From positions 50,516-114,515 of the forward strand of contig CAZNAI010000006.1 of NCBI GenBank assembly GCA_964571235.1: a stretch of DNA of 64,000 nucleotides, read 5' to 3'. The translations under genes and the position numbers were made by a program. The stretch comes from JACRAV01 sp964571235 (GTDB lineage Bacteria; Zixibacteria; MSB-5A5; GN15; FEB-12). Below, piece by piece: positions 8,999-18,179 of this stretch. Every line of letters begins with the position of its first letter. Positions within the stretch are counted from its first letter, which is position 1. The notes below the pieces were generated by a model that saw only the letters and a list, made by a program, of their open reading frames with translations, was not told the DNA's origin and did not search any database.

Positions 8999-9019
8999 GC
9001 CCATTATCGGCCAATGGGC
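8999..9019 (-). promoter_or_regulatory. Hairpin abutting the pilin start codon
   Basis: GCCCATT, a 7-nt loop, then AATGGGC is a perfect inverted repeat ending two bases before the ATG at 8996. No clear Shine-Dalgarno site is seen, so the hairpin could limit initiation. Function is inferred only. Confidence 0.4.
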
Positions 9020-9054
9020 GTGTCTGCTTAAGAGCGGCGGGATTGCCGCCACAG

Positions 9055-9069
9055 TTAAACAGGCGGCAT
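9055..9069 (-). other. Possible four-codon upstream ORF in the pilin leader
   Basis: On the minus strand a GGAAGGA site is followed, 4 nt later, by ATG CCG CCT GTT TAA (Met-Pro-Pro-Val). It overlaps alternative GGCGG/CCGCC stems at 9037-9067. The spacing suits translation, but the ORF is tiny and could be chance. Confidence 0.25.
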
Positions 9070-9203
9070 AAATTCCTTCCCTACACAATGGTCCGGGTAT
9101 AGATTGCATTGGCGATAGTCGAACAGGTCGCAGGGCGGACGAAAGAGACTATTGTCGAAGATTTGGAACTTAGTACGAGTCAATCTGTTAAAGTGGATCA
9201 TAT

Positions 9204-10286
9204 ATGTATAAGTTAGACCTTCGATTTCTTGTTTCTATCGGATCGGCTTTGACGATTTCCTCTGGACTTTTGATCCTGTCTGGTTGCAGCAATAGTCACG
9301 AAGCGCCGCGTCAGGCGGCCGGGGGCAATCTATTGCCGGTCGAAGTTGCGGTGGTTCATCCTCGCCTTTTGGAAAACAAGATTTTTACCACCGGGACCCT
9401 CTTAGCCAACGAAGAAGTGGAGATTCGCTCGGAAATATCCGGGCGGGTAACCAAGGTCGACTTTGAGGAAGGGCGCACGGTACACAAAGGCGACTTGCTT
9501 TTGAAGATCAATGACCGGGAGCTCAAAGCCCAGTTCACCCAAAAGGAACTTGAGGAAAAACTCGCCGCTCAGGAAGAACGCCGCAGTCGCCAGCTCTATG
9601 ACATTAAGGGGATCAGTCAGGAAGAATACGACCGGGTGCTCAACGGGCTTCAATTGATCCAGGCCGAAAAGGACGAAATCGGCGCACAATTGGCAAAAAC
9701 TGAAATTGTCGCGCCGTTTGACGGCACAGTGGGACTCCGTCATGTCAGCGAGGGTGGGTATATCACTTCAGATATGCTGGCGGCAACTATTCAGGATGTC
9801 GACCCGATCAAAGTCGAATTTTCGGTGCCGGAGAAGTACGCCCGATTGGTAAAAGTCGGACTGGCTATCCGTGCTCAGATTGGCGAGACAACATCGGAAG
9901 TTGCCGGTACCGTGTTTGCGGTCGAATCAAAAATAGATCCCGGTACGCGGACGATCAGAGTCCGGGCGCGTATTCCCAATTCCGACCACTCACTTATGCC
10001 CGGCGCCTTTGCAAGGGTGACCATCACGCTCGAACAGATTCCGCAGGCGATTGTTATTCCGGCTCGCGCAGTGGTGCCGCAGATCGACGGCGAGAAAGTG
10101 TTTGTGTGCAGAGACGGTAAGGCCACTTCGACCAGGGTTGTGACAGGCATTCGAACCGATAAAGATATTCAGGTAGTCACCGGGCTTTCGGCCGGCGACT
10201 CACTTATCCTGACCGGACTGCTTCAACTTACCGACGGCAAAGCGATCAAACCCCTCCCCCCGATGACGCTGGACTCAGACAGGTAA
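9204..10286 (+). CDS. RND efflux periplasmic adaptor (second system), lipoprotein
   Basis: 360-residue HlyD/AcrA-family adaptor. Signal peptide with lipobox LSGC (Cys about 28). Lipoyl halves at EEVEIRSEISGRVTKVDFEEG and TEIVAPFDGTVGLRHVSEGG flank a charged coiled-coil hairpin (ELEEKLAAQEERRSRQLYDI). A beta-barrel (DPIKVEFSVPEKYARLVKVG) and a C-terminal domain follow. It sits in the periplasm, linking the RND pump encoded 4 nt downstream to an outer-membrane channel that is not in this window. It is more like the MexA/AcrA subgroup than the 3.5-kb adaptor, so the two systems probably have separate substrates. Confidence 0.93.
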   Translation: MYKLDLRFLVSIGSALTISSGLLILSGCSNSHEAPRQAAGGNLLPVEVAVVHPRLLENKIFTTGTLLANEEVEIRSEISGRVTKVDFEEGRTVHKGDLLLKINDRELKAQFTQKELEEKLAAQEERRSRQLYDIKGISQEEYDRVLNGLQLIQAEKDEIGAQLAKTEIVAPFDGTVGLRHVSEGGYITSDMLAATIQDVDPIKVEFSVPEKYARLVKVGLAIRAQIGETTSEVAGTVFAVESKIDPGTRTIRVRARIPNSDHSLMPGAFARVTITLEQIPQAIVIPARAVVPQIDGEKVFVCRDGKATSTRVVTGIRTDKDIQVVTGLSAGDSLILTGLLQLTDGKAIKPLPPMTLDSDR

Positions 10287-10290
10287 CCGC

Positions 10291-13200
10291 ATGAGTTTAT
10301 CGTCTGTCTGCATTGAACGCCCGGTCTTGTCGATTGTGCTTTCGATCCTGATTGTGCTGTTCGGTGTGGTCGGATTCATCTTTCTGGGTATTCGCGAGTA
10401 CCCGAGTGTCGATCCGCCGGTAGTAACAGTCTCTACAACCTACACCGGCGCTAATGCCGACATTATCGAATCGCAGATCACCGAGCCGCTCGAAGAATCA
10501 ATAAACGGCATAGCCGGAATCCGGTCGCTGACTTCGGCCAGCTCCGACGGCCGCAGTACAATCACGGTTGAATTTGAGTTGGGGGTCGATATGGAATCGG
10601 CCGCTAACGATGTCCGCGACCGGGTGTCCCGCGCCCAGCGCAATCTGCCAGCCGATGTCGACCCGCCGATTGTCTCAAAATCCGACGCCAATTCTGATCC
10701 AATTCTCTCCCTTACGATCCGAAGCGACCGCCACAGCCTGCTTGAATTGTCCGCGATCGGTAACGACATATTCAAAGAGCGGCTTCAGACAATCCCGGGC
10801 GTTAGCGAGATCCGAATCTGGGGCGAAAAGAAATATGCGATGAAGCTCCTGATTGATCCGGCGCGGCTGGCGGCGCACGGCCTCACCCCGCTGGATGTGC
10901 GTACTGCGCTGACTCGTGAGAATGTCGAGTTGCCATCGGGACGAATCGAAGGGTACAGCACCGAATTGTCTATTCGCACATTCGGCCGTCTGGTCACGCC
11001 GGACGATTTCGGCGACCTGATTATCAAAGAGTCGGAGGGATCGGTGGTGCGGCTCCGCGATGTTGGCGAGGCGGTCTTGGCGCCGGAAAATGAGCGGACT
11101 ATTCTCCGCGGTAACGGCGGCGTGCCGATGATCGGTGTGGCGATCTCCCCTCAACCGGGCGCAAATCACATAGATATCGCCGACGAATTCTACCGCCGGG
11201 TGGATCTTATCAAGAAAGACTTGCCGGAGGGGCTACATTATAACATCGCACTGGACACCACCCGGAATATCCGACGCGCGATCATTGAAGTGGGCGAGAC
11301 GATTTTGATCGCTTTCTTGTTGGTGCTGTTTGTCATTTTCATTTTCCTGCGGCACTGGCGGACGACAATCATTCCGATGCTGGCGATTCCGATTTCCCTT
11401 ATCGGCACGTTCTTTATTATGTATGTCGCCAATTTTTCGATCAATATCCTCACACTGCTTGGCATTGTCTTATCCACTGGAATTGTTGTCGACGACGCTA
11501 TTGTGGTGCTTGAAAATATTTACAGCAAGATCGAACGCGGCATGGATCCAATCAAAGCGGGACATGCCGGATCGAAAGAAATCTACTTTGCCATTATTTC
11601 GACGACCGTTACGCTGGCCGCGGTCTTTCTACCGATTATTTTCTTGCAGGGACTCACCGGGCGACTTTTTCGCGAATTTGGAATTGTGGTGGCTGGATCG
11701 GTGCTTATCTCGGCCTTTGTGTCGCTAACGCTGACATCAATGATGAGCGCACGTACGCTACACAAAACAACCCACAACAATCGACTCTTTGAGATGAGTG
11801 AGCGCTGGTTTAATCAAATGGCCGCCGCTTATCGGCGGTCGCTGAGCTGGTTTGTGAGCCGTCGGTCGCTGGCTCTTGTGATCATGGCAGTCTCGGTGGC
11901 GATTATTTTTGGTCTCGGGGCACTCCTACGCTCGGAGCTGGCGCCGATGGAAGACCGTAGCCGATTTGTGGTCAATGCCACCGCTCCGGAGGGGACTTCA
12001 TACGACGCCATGTACGAGTATATCGGGCGCTTGATTGCCATTGTCGATTCCCTCCCCGAGCGCGACGGTATTGTCTCGGTGACTGCCCCCGGATTCTCCG
12101 CCAGTGGCGCGGCAAATTCCGGATTTGTGCGGGTGAATTTGCTGGCGCCCGAAGAGCGAGAACGCTCCCAACAGCAGTTGGTCGATATCGTGGGTTCGCA
12201 AGTTAGAGCGGAAACGTTTGCGCGTTCGTTTGTGACGCAGGAGCAGACAATCGGCGGCACTCGCAATGCCGGATTGCCGGTGCAGTATGTAATCCAGGCG
12301 CCGTCGCTTGAAAAGCTCCGCGAGGCGGTCCCGCGTTTTATGGCCAGGGCGCAGAGCGATTCGGTATTCAAAGTTGTCGATCTCAATTTGAAATTCAACA
12401 AGCCGGAGCTGACGATTCAGATCGACCGCGACCGCGCACAAGCGCTGGGCATTACTGTCCGCGATATCGCCGAGACTCTGCAGTTATTTTTCTCAGGTCA
12501 GCGGTACGGGTATTTTATTATTAATGGAAAGCAATATCAGGTGATCGCGCAGGCGAATCGGGCCAACCGGGATGAGCCGGTCGACCTGTCCTCGGTGTAT
12601 GTCCGCAACAATCGCAACGAACTCATTCAGCTCGATAATGTCGTCACGATGACTTACCGCAGTTCGCCACCGCAGTTGTATAGGTACAACCGGTATGTGG
12701 CGGCTACTGTTTCGGCCGATGTCGCGAGTGGCTTCACCCTCGGCGACGCGATCAAAGAGATGGAGAAGATCAAGGCGGAAACGCTTGATGAGTCGTTCTC
12801 TTCGAGTTTAGCCGGTACTGCAAAAGAGTATTCGGAAAGCTCCAACACGCTCTTGTTCGCGTTTGTGTTGGCGCTCATTTTGGTTTACCTGATCTTGTCG
12901 GCACAGTTTGAGAGTTTCCGCGATCCGCTGACGATCATGTTAACAGTCCCGCTGGCATTGGCCGGCGCGGTCTTGTCGCTTTGGATGTTCGGTCAGACAC
13001 TCAATATTTTCAGCCAGATCGGTATCATTGCACTGGTCGGTATAGTCACCAAGAACGGCATTTTGATTGTCGAATTCGCCAACCAACGGCGCGGTCAGGG
13101 GCTGGCCATATCGGAAGCAGTCATCGACGCCGCCACACATCGTTTCCGCCCGATCCTGATGACCTCTCTTGCCACTGTCTTCGGCGTACTGCCAATCGCG

Positions 13201-13380
13201 TTGGCGCTGGGTGCGGCGGCGCAAAGCCGAAGATCGATGGGGATTGTCATCATCGGCGGACTTTTGTTCTCGCTGGTTCTGACTCTCTATGTTATCCCGG
13301 CGCTGTACACATATCTTTCGCGGAAGAAGACGCCGGCTCCTGCTCTTACCGACGAACCGGCCGCTACACCTATATTTTAG
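10291..13380 (+). CDS. RND multidrug efflux permease (AcrB/MexB-like)
   Basis: 1029-residue proton-coupled inner-membrane pump with classical AcrB-family features. The N-terminus starts SSVCIERPVLSIVLSILIVL (TM1). The porter segment GIREYPSVDPPVVTVSTTY follows, with EPLEESINGIAGI after it. TM4 carries D401-D402 in GIVVDDAIVVLENIY. The second TM half has GIVTKNGILIVEFANQ and HRFRPILMTSLATVFGVLPI. The gene starts 4 nt after the adaptor stop, so they form an operon. This gene is complete and its residues for proton relay are intact. Substrate not predictable. Confidence 0.96.
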   Translation: MSLSSVCIERPVLSIVLSILIVLFGVVGFIFLGIREYPSVDPPVVTVSTTYTGANADIIESQITEPLEESINGIAGIRSLTSASSDGRSTITVEFELGVDMESAANDVRDRVSRAQRNLPADVDPPIVSKSDANSDPILSLTIRSDRHSLLELSAIGNDIFKERLQTIPGVSEIRIWGEKKYAMKLLIDPARLAAHGLTPLDVRTALTRENVELPSGRIEGYSTELSIRTFGRLVTPDDFGDLIIKESEGSVVRLRDVGEAVLAPENERTILRGNGGVPMIGVAISPQPGANHIDIADEFYRRVDLIKKDLPEGLHYNIALDTTRNIRRAIIEVGETILIAFLLVLFVIFIFLRHWRTTIIPMLAIPISLIGTFFIMYVANFSINILTLLGIVLSTGIVVDDAIVVLENIYSKIERGMDPIKAGHAGSKEIYFAIISTTVTLAAVFLPIIFLQGLTGRLFREFGIVVAGSVLISAFVSLTLTSMMSARTLHKTTHNNRLFEMSERWFNQMAAAYRRSLSWFVSRRSLALVIMAVSVAIIFGLGALLRSELAPMEDRSRFVVNATAPEGTSYDAMYEYIGRLIAIVDSLPERDGIVSVTAPGFSASGAANSGFVRVNLLAPEERERSQQQLVDIVGSQVRAETFARSFVTQEQTIGGTRNAGLPVQYVIQAPSLEKLREAVPRFMARAQSDSVFKVVDLNLKFNKPELTIQIDRDRAQALGITVRDIAETLQLFFSGQRYGYFIINGKQYQVIAQANRANRDEPVDLSSVYVRNNRNELIQLDNVVTMTYRSSPPQLYRYNRYVAATVSADVASGFTLGDAIKEMEKIKAETLDESFSSSLAGTAKEYSESSNTLLFAFVLALILVYLILSAQFESFRDPLTIMLTVPLALAGAVLSLWMFGQTLNIFSQIGIIALVGIVTKNGILIVEFANQRRGQGLAISEAVIDAATHRFRPILMTSLATVFGVLPIALALGAAAQSRRSMGIVIIGGLLFSLVLTLYVIPALYTYLSRKKTPAPALTDEPAATPIF

Positions 13381-13445
13381 AGCCTAACACCGGGCCGCAA
13401 TAAACCGAATTCACTGCCTCAAATTCGTATGCGGGGTGATGTTGT

Positions 13446-13458
13446 AAACGGTACGTTT
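13446..13458. promoter_or_regulatory. Small inverted repeat upstream of ada
   Basis: AAACG-GTA-CGTTT lies 32 bp before the ATG of ada; flanking bases extend the near-symmetry to GT...GC. It could be an operator, but the E. coli Ada box (AAAGCGCA) is not recognisable here. Confidence 0.25.
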
Positions 13459-13489
13459 GCAGTACATTAGTAATGCAAAGGACAGATAC

Positions 13490-14602
13490 ATGACCAACCT
13501 ACCATCCCAATCGACTATGTACCGGGCGCTGGTCAAGCGCGACAGCTCTTTCGAGGGGCTTTTCTTTGTCGGCGTTAAGACCACCGGCATTTTCTGTCGT
13601 CCGACTTGCCCCGCCCGCAAACCGAAACCTGAGAATGTCGAGTTTTTTCCGTCGACCACCGACGCCCTCTTCGCCGGATACCGTCCGTGCTCGCGATGCG
13701 CGCCGATGGACAAGGACAAACGCCCTCCGTCATTGGTGCAAAGACTGTGTGACGTGATCGAACGATCTCCCTCCGACCGTATTACCGGTGTGCAACTTCG
13801 GGAAATGGGGATCGATCCCTCGACCGCGCGGCGGCAGTTTCAGAGATACTACGGCATGACTTTTCAGGCGTATGCGCGGGCGCGTCGGCTCGGACGGGCG
13901 CTAAGTCAGATTCGCAAAGGCGAGTCAGTAATTGGGGCACAAATTGACCACGGATTTGAATCAGCGAGCGGCTTCTGGGAAGCGTTTCGACAGGTGTTTG
14001 GTCAGCCCCCAAGCAAGGCCGAAAAAGTAACCTGTCTCTTGGCGAAGTGGATAGATACGCCGCTGGGCGCGATGGTGGCAATTGCCGACGATCAATCTCT
14101 GCGCCTTCTGGAATTTGTTGACCGCCGCGGACTTGAACGGGAGATACAGCAATTGCGAAAACAGACCGGCGCAATCATTTTGCCGGGTGAAAATAAACCG
14201 CTCGCCGCCACGACAGTTCAACTCAGAGAGTATTTTGACAGACAGCGGACAGTCTTTGATATCCCGATAGCGACAGTCGGTACAGCATTTGAGAAAGCAG
14301 TTTGGAAGCAACTTGGCCTTATCCCCTCAGGAGAGACACGGTCGTATAGTCAGTTGGCGAAGAAAGTCGGAAGCCCCGGAGCTGTTCGCGCCGTTGGGCG
14401 GGCCAATGGCCGGAATTGGTTGTCGATCATTCTCCCCTGCCACCGGGTAATCAGAGCCGACGGAACCTTGTGCGGGTACGGCGGCGGAATCTGGCGCAAA
14501 CAGTGGCTACTCGATCACGAGCGAGGAGTCAAGACAGCGGAACGCCCTGTCGCTACAAAATTGCCAAGAACTCATTCGATAAATTCTGATGCGTCCCGCT
14601 GA
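13490..14602 (+). CDS. ada: Bifunctional Ada: methylphosphotriester sensor/AraC regulator and O6-methylguanine-DNA methyltransferase
   Basis: 370-residue Ada with the three expected domains. The N-terminal zinc domain has four cysteines (C36 in FCRPTCPARKP, C40, C66 and C69 in RPCSRC), matching the E. coli C38/C42/C69/C72 pattern, where the first takes methyl from DNA phosphotriesters. An AraC-type helix-turn-helix spans about residues 80-170. The C-terminal suicide methyltransferase domain has C317 in LPCHRVIRADG. Activated Ada would induce alkylation-repair genes. The ATG at 13490 is preferred because AAAGGA precedes it by 7 nt; an in-frame TTG at 13457 is not. The EamA transporter gene overlaps its 3' end by 14 nt. 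Confidence 0.95.
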   Translation: MTNLPSQSTMYRALVKRDSSFEGLFFVGVKTTGIFCRPTCPARKPKPENVEFFPSTTDALFAGYRPCSRCAPMDKDKRPPSLVQRLCDVIERSPSDRITGVQLREMGIDPSTARRQFQRYYGMTFQAYARARRLGRALSQIRKGESVIGAQIDHGFESASGFWEAFRQVFGQPPSKAEKVTCLLAKWIDTPLGAMVAIADDQSLRLLEFVDRRGLEREIQQLRKQTGAIILPGENKPLAATTVQLREYFDRQRTVFDIPIATVGTAFEKAVWKQLGLIPSGETRSYSQLAKKVGSPGAVRAVGRANGRNWLSIILPCHRVIRADGTLCGYGGGIWRKQWLLDHERGVKTAERPVATKLPRTHSINSDASR

Positions 14603-15479
14603 CATTGTCCGCCTGCTGGCGCTTTCGGCCATTTGGGGTGGGTCGTTCATCTTCATGCGGGTATTGGCGCCGGTGCTCGGCCCCGTACTGACCGCCGATC
14701 TGCGGGTGTTGATCGCCGGGATAGCTTTGGTTGGCTATTTTGCGATCATCAAGTTCGACCTGCAGTGGCGAGCGTACTGGAAACAGTATTTGATCATTGG
14801 GGCGTTTAATTCAGCGATACCGTTTCTTTGTTTTTCCTTTGCCGCGCTTTATATCCCGGCCTCGCTTTCGGTCATTCTCAATTCGACCTCGCCGTTTTTC
14901 GCCGCGCTGTTTTCAGCATTCTGGTTGGGCGAACGGCTTTCGGCACTACGAGTGGTGGGCATTCTGGTCGGCGCCGCCGGAGTCACATTGGTAGTGCGAA
15001 TGGGTGTCATGGACGACGGCCCGATGGTGTTGTTATCGATCATTACCTGTATCGTGGCGACAATCTGCTACGGCCTCTCTGCCACCTATGCCAAGAAATT
15101 CAATCGCGGGGCAAAACCCAAGGGGATCGCCGCGGCGAGCCAAGTTTTCGCGGGACTTATACTCCTACCGTTCATTCCGCTATCACCAGCGCGGGGTGAA
15201 ATGTCGGCGATGATTGTGGTAGGCGTAGTTGTCTTTGCGATTCTCTGCAGTGCCGTTGCGTATTTGCTGTACTATCGGCTGATTGAAGATCTAGGTCCGA
15301 CTCGCGCGTTGACTGTCGCTTTCTTGATGCCGGTATTCGGCATGTTCTGGGGAAAAGTGATTTTGAGCGAAATTATTTCGGGTAGCATGATCGCCGGAAC
15401 CGCGATCATCTTGCTTGGCACCGGCATGGTCTTGAAAAGCGGCCGGCGACAACCGGGAGCAATTTCAGTAAGCAAATAA
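14589..15479 (+). CDS. EamA/DMT-family transporter
   Basis: 296-residue inner-membrane protein with about ten hydrophobic segments arranged as two EamA repeats. Marks are the N-terminal LLALSAIWGGSFIFMRVLAP, FAALYIPASLSVILNSTSPFFAALF near residue 90, and DLGPTRALTVAFLMPVFGM in the second half. The family exports or imports metabolites such as amino acids or nucleobases. It starts inside the end of ada (14-nt overlap), so it is co-transcribed with it. A role in alkylation defence is not shown by the sequence. Substrate unknown. Confidence 0.92.
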   Translation: MRPADIVRLLALSAIWGGSFIFMRVLAPVLGPVLTADLRVLIAGIALVGYFAIIKFDLQWRAYWKQYLIIGAFNSAIPFLCFSFAALYIPASLSVILNSTSPFFAALFSAFWLGERLSALRVVGILVGAAGVTLVVRMGVMDDGPMVLLSIITCIVATICYGLSATYAKKFNRGAKPKGIAAASQVFAGLILLPFIPLSPARGEMSAMIVVGVVVFAILCSAVAYLLYYRLIEDLGPTRALTVAFLMPVFGMFWGKVILSEIISGSMIAGTAIILLGTGMVLKSGRRQPGAISVSK

Positions 15480-15495
15480 TCCGAGGCGAGTGTTT

Positions 15496-15510
15496 AATGC
15501 GACGCGCATT
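15496..15510. terminator. Short hairpin between convergent genes
   Basis: AATGCG-ACG-CGCATT lies between the convergent EamA and typA genes. No T-tract follows on either strand, so a terminator role is only suggested by position. Confidence 0.3.
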
Positions 15511-15517
15511 CCAACGA

Positions 15518-17434
15518 TTACCCAACGGGTGGCGCGGATAAAGTCGCCGGTCCTTGTTGGGCGGCGATCTGTTGAAATTTCTGTGCCCGCTTGCGTTGTT
15601 CCAGATCGAGAATCGTCTTACGAAGGCGAATTGCCTTGGGGGTGACCTCGACCAGTTCGTCGGAATTGATCCACTCCATCGCCTGCTCCAACGTCATCTT
15701 GCGGGGGACATCGAGCACCACGCCGATATCTTTGGTCGAGGAGCGATGATTGGTCAGCGCTTTCTTGCGAGTCGGATTACAAATCAGATCATCGGGTCGT
15801 GAGTTTTCCCCAACAATCTGTCCGGAATACACTTTCTCAGTCGGCTCGACAAAGATCACCGCTCTTTCCTGAATTCCTTCAATCGCATAGGCAGTGGCCG
15901 GGCCGGTATCCAGACTGACGACTGATCCACGGTTACGAGAGAGAATCTCACCGCGCCAGGCGCCGTAGCCGACAAAGCGCGACGCCATGATGCCAAGGCC
16001 GCGGGTGTCGGTCAAAAATTCCGAGCGGTAGCCGATCAGGCCGCGGGTCGGGATTTCGAACTCAAGACGGACGACATTAGTGCCGGCATTTTCGACCGTA
16101 CGAATTTCGCCTTTGCGGCGGGCCAGTTTTTCGATGACGATTCCCTGGTGTTCCTCGGGGACATCGATTATCAATTGCTCAACCGGTTCGAGCGTGTTGC
16201 CGTCTTTGTCGATATGGGTGATGACTTCGGGACGGGTGATACAGAACTCAAGCCCTTCACGGCGCATTTCTTCAATCAAGATGGCCAGGTGCAACTCGCC
16301 TCGACCGGAAACTTTGACACCGTCGGATCGGCCCAAGTCTTCCATCCGGAGCGCGACATTGACGCGCAATTCCCGCGCGAGACGGTCTTTGAGTTGACGA
16401 AGGGTGATGGCGGTGCCGTCGGCGCCCGAAAACGGCCCGGTATTGACCATGAAGAACATCGCCACCGTTGGCTCTTCGATCTCAAGAGGCGGCAATGCCG
16501 AAGTCGGCGTTTCGACCGCCGAGAAAGTGTCGCCGATTTGAATTTCCTCGGGGCCGGCCAGCCAAACGATATCACCGGCGGTTATCTCGTCGGTGTCGGC
16601 TCTTTGCAAACCACGAGTTACCCAAAGGTGCACACCTTTTTCTTTGCTGGTTCCGACTACGTCATAGCCGAGAGACTGATTAGCTGAATCTTTCCACCGA
16701 GTGTAATGGCGGAAAAATTCTTCACCTTTTTTGAGTGTTCCCTGCAGTACGCGGCCGCAACCGATCTGGCCGATATAATCACTCCAGGCGAGCGAACAAA
16801 TCTGCATCTGGAACGGCTCGTCGTCGTCAACAGTCGGCGCCGGGACCTCGGCGATGATAGTTTCAAAAAGCGCGGTCATCCCTTCGTGCGCCTCTTTGTC
16901 CAGATCGCGCACGAACCAGCCGTCGAGCCCCGAGCCATACAGGACCGGGAAATGCGCCTGTTCGTCGGTAGCACCAAGTTCAATAAAGAGATCAAACGTC
17001 TTGTTCAGGGCAAAATCGGGGCGGGCATTGGGGCGGTCGACTTTATTGATAATGACAATCGGGCGAAGGCCAAGCCGAAGCGCACGCATCAGGACATACC
17101 GGGTCTGGGGCATCGGTCCTTCGTTGGCGTCGACAAGGAGCAGAACCGAGTCTACCATCGAGAGCACCCGTTCAACCTCGCCAGAAAAGTCGGCGTGGCC
17201 GGGGGTATCGATAATATTGATCAGGTATTCGTTCCAATTGATCGTGCAGTGCTTGGCCCGAATAGTGATTCCCCGCTCCCGTTCCAGAGCGTTATTGTCC
17301 ATAAGCCGCTCAGCCATTTGCTGGTTATCGCGGAAGGTATGGGCGGCGCGAAAGACCGAATCGATCAACGTGGTTTTACCGTGATCGATATGGGCAACGA
17401 TCGCGAGATTCCGAATTTTTTCCGAGGCATGCAT
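15518..17434 (-). CDS. typA: Ribosome-associated translational GTPase TypA/BipA
   Basis: 638-residue translational GTPase. G1 is AHIDHGKTTLIDSV at about residue 12. The G2-type ERERGITIRAKH, G3 DTPGHADFSGEVERVLSMVD and G4 NKVDRPNARPD follow, then EF-G-like domains II, III and V and the BipA-specific C-terminal domain (RGSVVSLDTGPATAYAIEG). TypA acts on the ribosome in stress and low-temperature assembly. The frame is open 51 codons upstream, but homologous sequence begins at MHASEKIRNLAIVAH, so the ATG at 17434 is used. The C-terminal tail (EQRKRAQKFQQIAAQQG) is longer than in E. coli BipA. It is monocistronic by spacing. Confidence 0.96.
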   Translation of the reverse strand: MHASEKIRNLAIVAHIDHGKTTLIDSVFRAAHTFRDNQQMAERLMDNNALERERGITIRAKHCTINWNEYLINIIDTPGHADFSGEVERVLSMVDSVLLLVDANEGPMPQTRYVLMRALRLGLRPIVIINKVDRPNARPDFALNKTFDLFIELGATDEQAHFPVLYGSGLDGWFVRDLDKEAHEGMTALFETIIAEVPAPTVDDDEPFQMQICSLAWSDYIGQIGCGRVLQGTLKKGEEFFRHYTRWKDSANQSLGYDVVGTSKEKGVHLWVTRGLQRADTDEITAGDIVWLAGPEEIQIGDTFSAVETPTSALPPLEIEEPTVAMFFMVNTGPFSGADGTAITLRQLKDRLARELRVNVALRMEDLGRSDGVKVSGRGELHLAILIEEMRREGLEFCITRPEVITHIDKDGNTLEPVEQLIIDVPEEHQGIVIEKLARRKGEIRTVENAGTNVVRLEFEIPTRGLIGYRSEFLTDTRGLGIMASRFVGYGAWRGEILSRNRGSVVSLDTGPATAYAIEGIQERAVIFVEPTEKVYSGQIVGENSRPDDLICNPTRKKALTNHRSSTKDIGVVLDVPRKMTLEQAMEWINSDELVEVTPKAIRLRKTILDLEQRKRAQKFQQIAAQQGPATLSAPPVG

Positions 17435-17487
17435 ACTGCCGCTCAACCCTTTATGGCGCTGGGAAGTTCCCGGCTGTTGATTGTTTC

Positions 17488-17507
17488 TTCGCGAGAAGTC
17501 TCGCGAA
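17488..17507. promoter_or_regulatory. Perfect inverted repeat in the typA leader
   Basis: TTCGCGAGA-AG-TCTCGCGAA is a 9-bp perfect stem located 54 nt upstream of the typA ATG. It is not followed by a T-tract on either strand, so an operator or leader hairpin is more likely than a terminator. Confidence 0.45.
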
Positions 17508-17656
17508 AAAGAAAACCCGGTTCGGCGAAGGGCCGGCCGGGCGCTGATAGTCGGCGCAAGTATAGCATGGAAGCGCCGAATCTCCAACTGTTATTTTGTG
17601 GCAGGAGAAGGCCTTGGCCGACATGCCGCTGGCGTGGCGATAGCGGTAAAGAGAGA

Positions 17657-18076
17657 TTACTTTGGAAGATCGTCACCCGATTGAAGCCAGGCCAGCGCTT
17701 CTTTTGAATCGGCGAAGATTCTAACTGCAATGGTATCCTCAAACGCCTCGTGGAGCGCGACGAACATCCGCGCGGTCGAAGTATCCGAGCCGGCCGGAAA
17801 GAGAATCGCCCATTTGCACTTCCCGGTAATTTTCTTTATGCGGGTAACGTAGGCACGGAATGTATCCAGATCCTGCAGTGACCAGGCAACCGATGCGCTG
17901 GTAAAATCGCACAGGGTGTTCATCCCTTTGCGGTAGGTAGGGTCGGATATGACCTGGTCGATCATCTGCATTTCTTCGGTGACCGTGACATTGCCGATGT
18001 GACGCTTGTGAATGATCCCGTGAATGGAGTCGATTGAGAACTGGCTACGAGTCGGTTTTTGAACTTGATCAGTCAT
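17657..18076 (-). CDS. SpoIIAA/STAS-like protein
   Basis: 139-residue soluble protein. The C-terminal half (KITGKCKWAILFPAGSDTST, VALHEAFEDTIAVRIFADSK, EALAWL) has the alternating strand-helix pattern and ending found in SpoIIAA-like/STAS proteins. No signal peptide or membrane segment is seen. Function in this organism is unknown; family members include carriers and regulators of lipid or phosphate signals. The ATG at 18076 is used because the frame above it starts only from a GTG with no ribosome site, but neither start has a good Shine-Dalgarno sequence. It stands alone, divergent from the hydrolase gene. Confidence 0.6.
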   Translation of the reverse strand: MTDQVQKPTRSQFSIDSIHGIIHKRHIGNVTVTEEMQMIDQVISDPTYRKGMNTLCDFTSASVAWSLQDLDTFRAYVTRIKKITGKCKWAILFPAGSDTSTARMFVALHEAFEDTIAVRIFADSKEALAWLQSGDDLPK

Positions 18077-18179
18077 ACCGAGGAAGTATGCCCCGTGCAC
18101 AATTTGGGGTCAAGATAGAAATTCGGGTCTGGGGTAGCCGGCCGACTTGACCTGGCATGGTTTGGTGATATGTTTCAGG

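Noticed and set aside
16706..17707. 333-codon plus-strand open frame
   Set aside because: Antisense to typA, whose GTPase motifs are unmistakable; the product shows no protein-like motifs.
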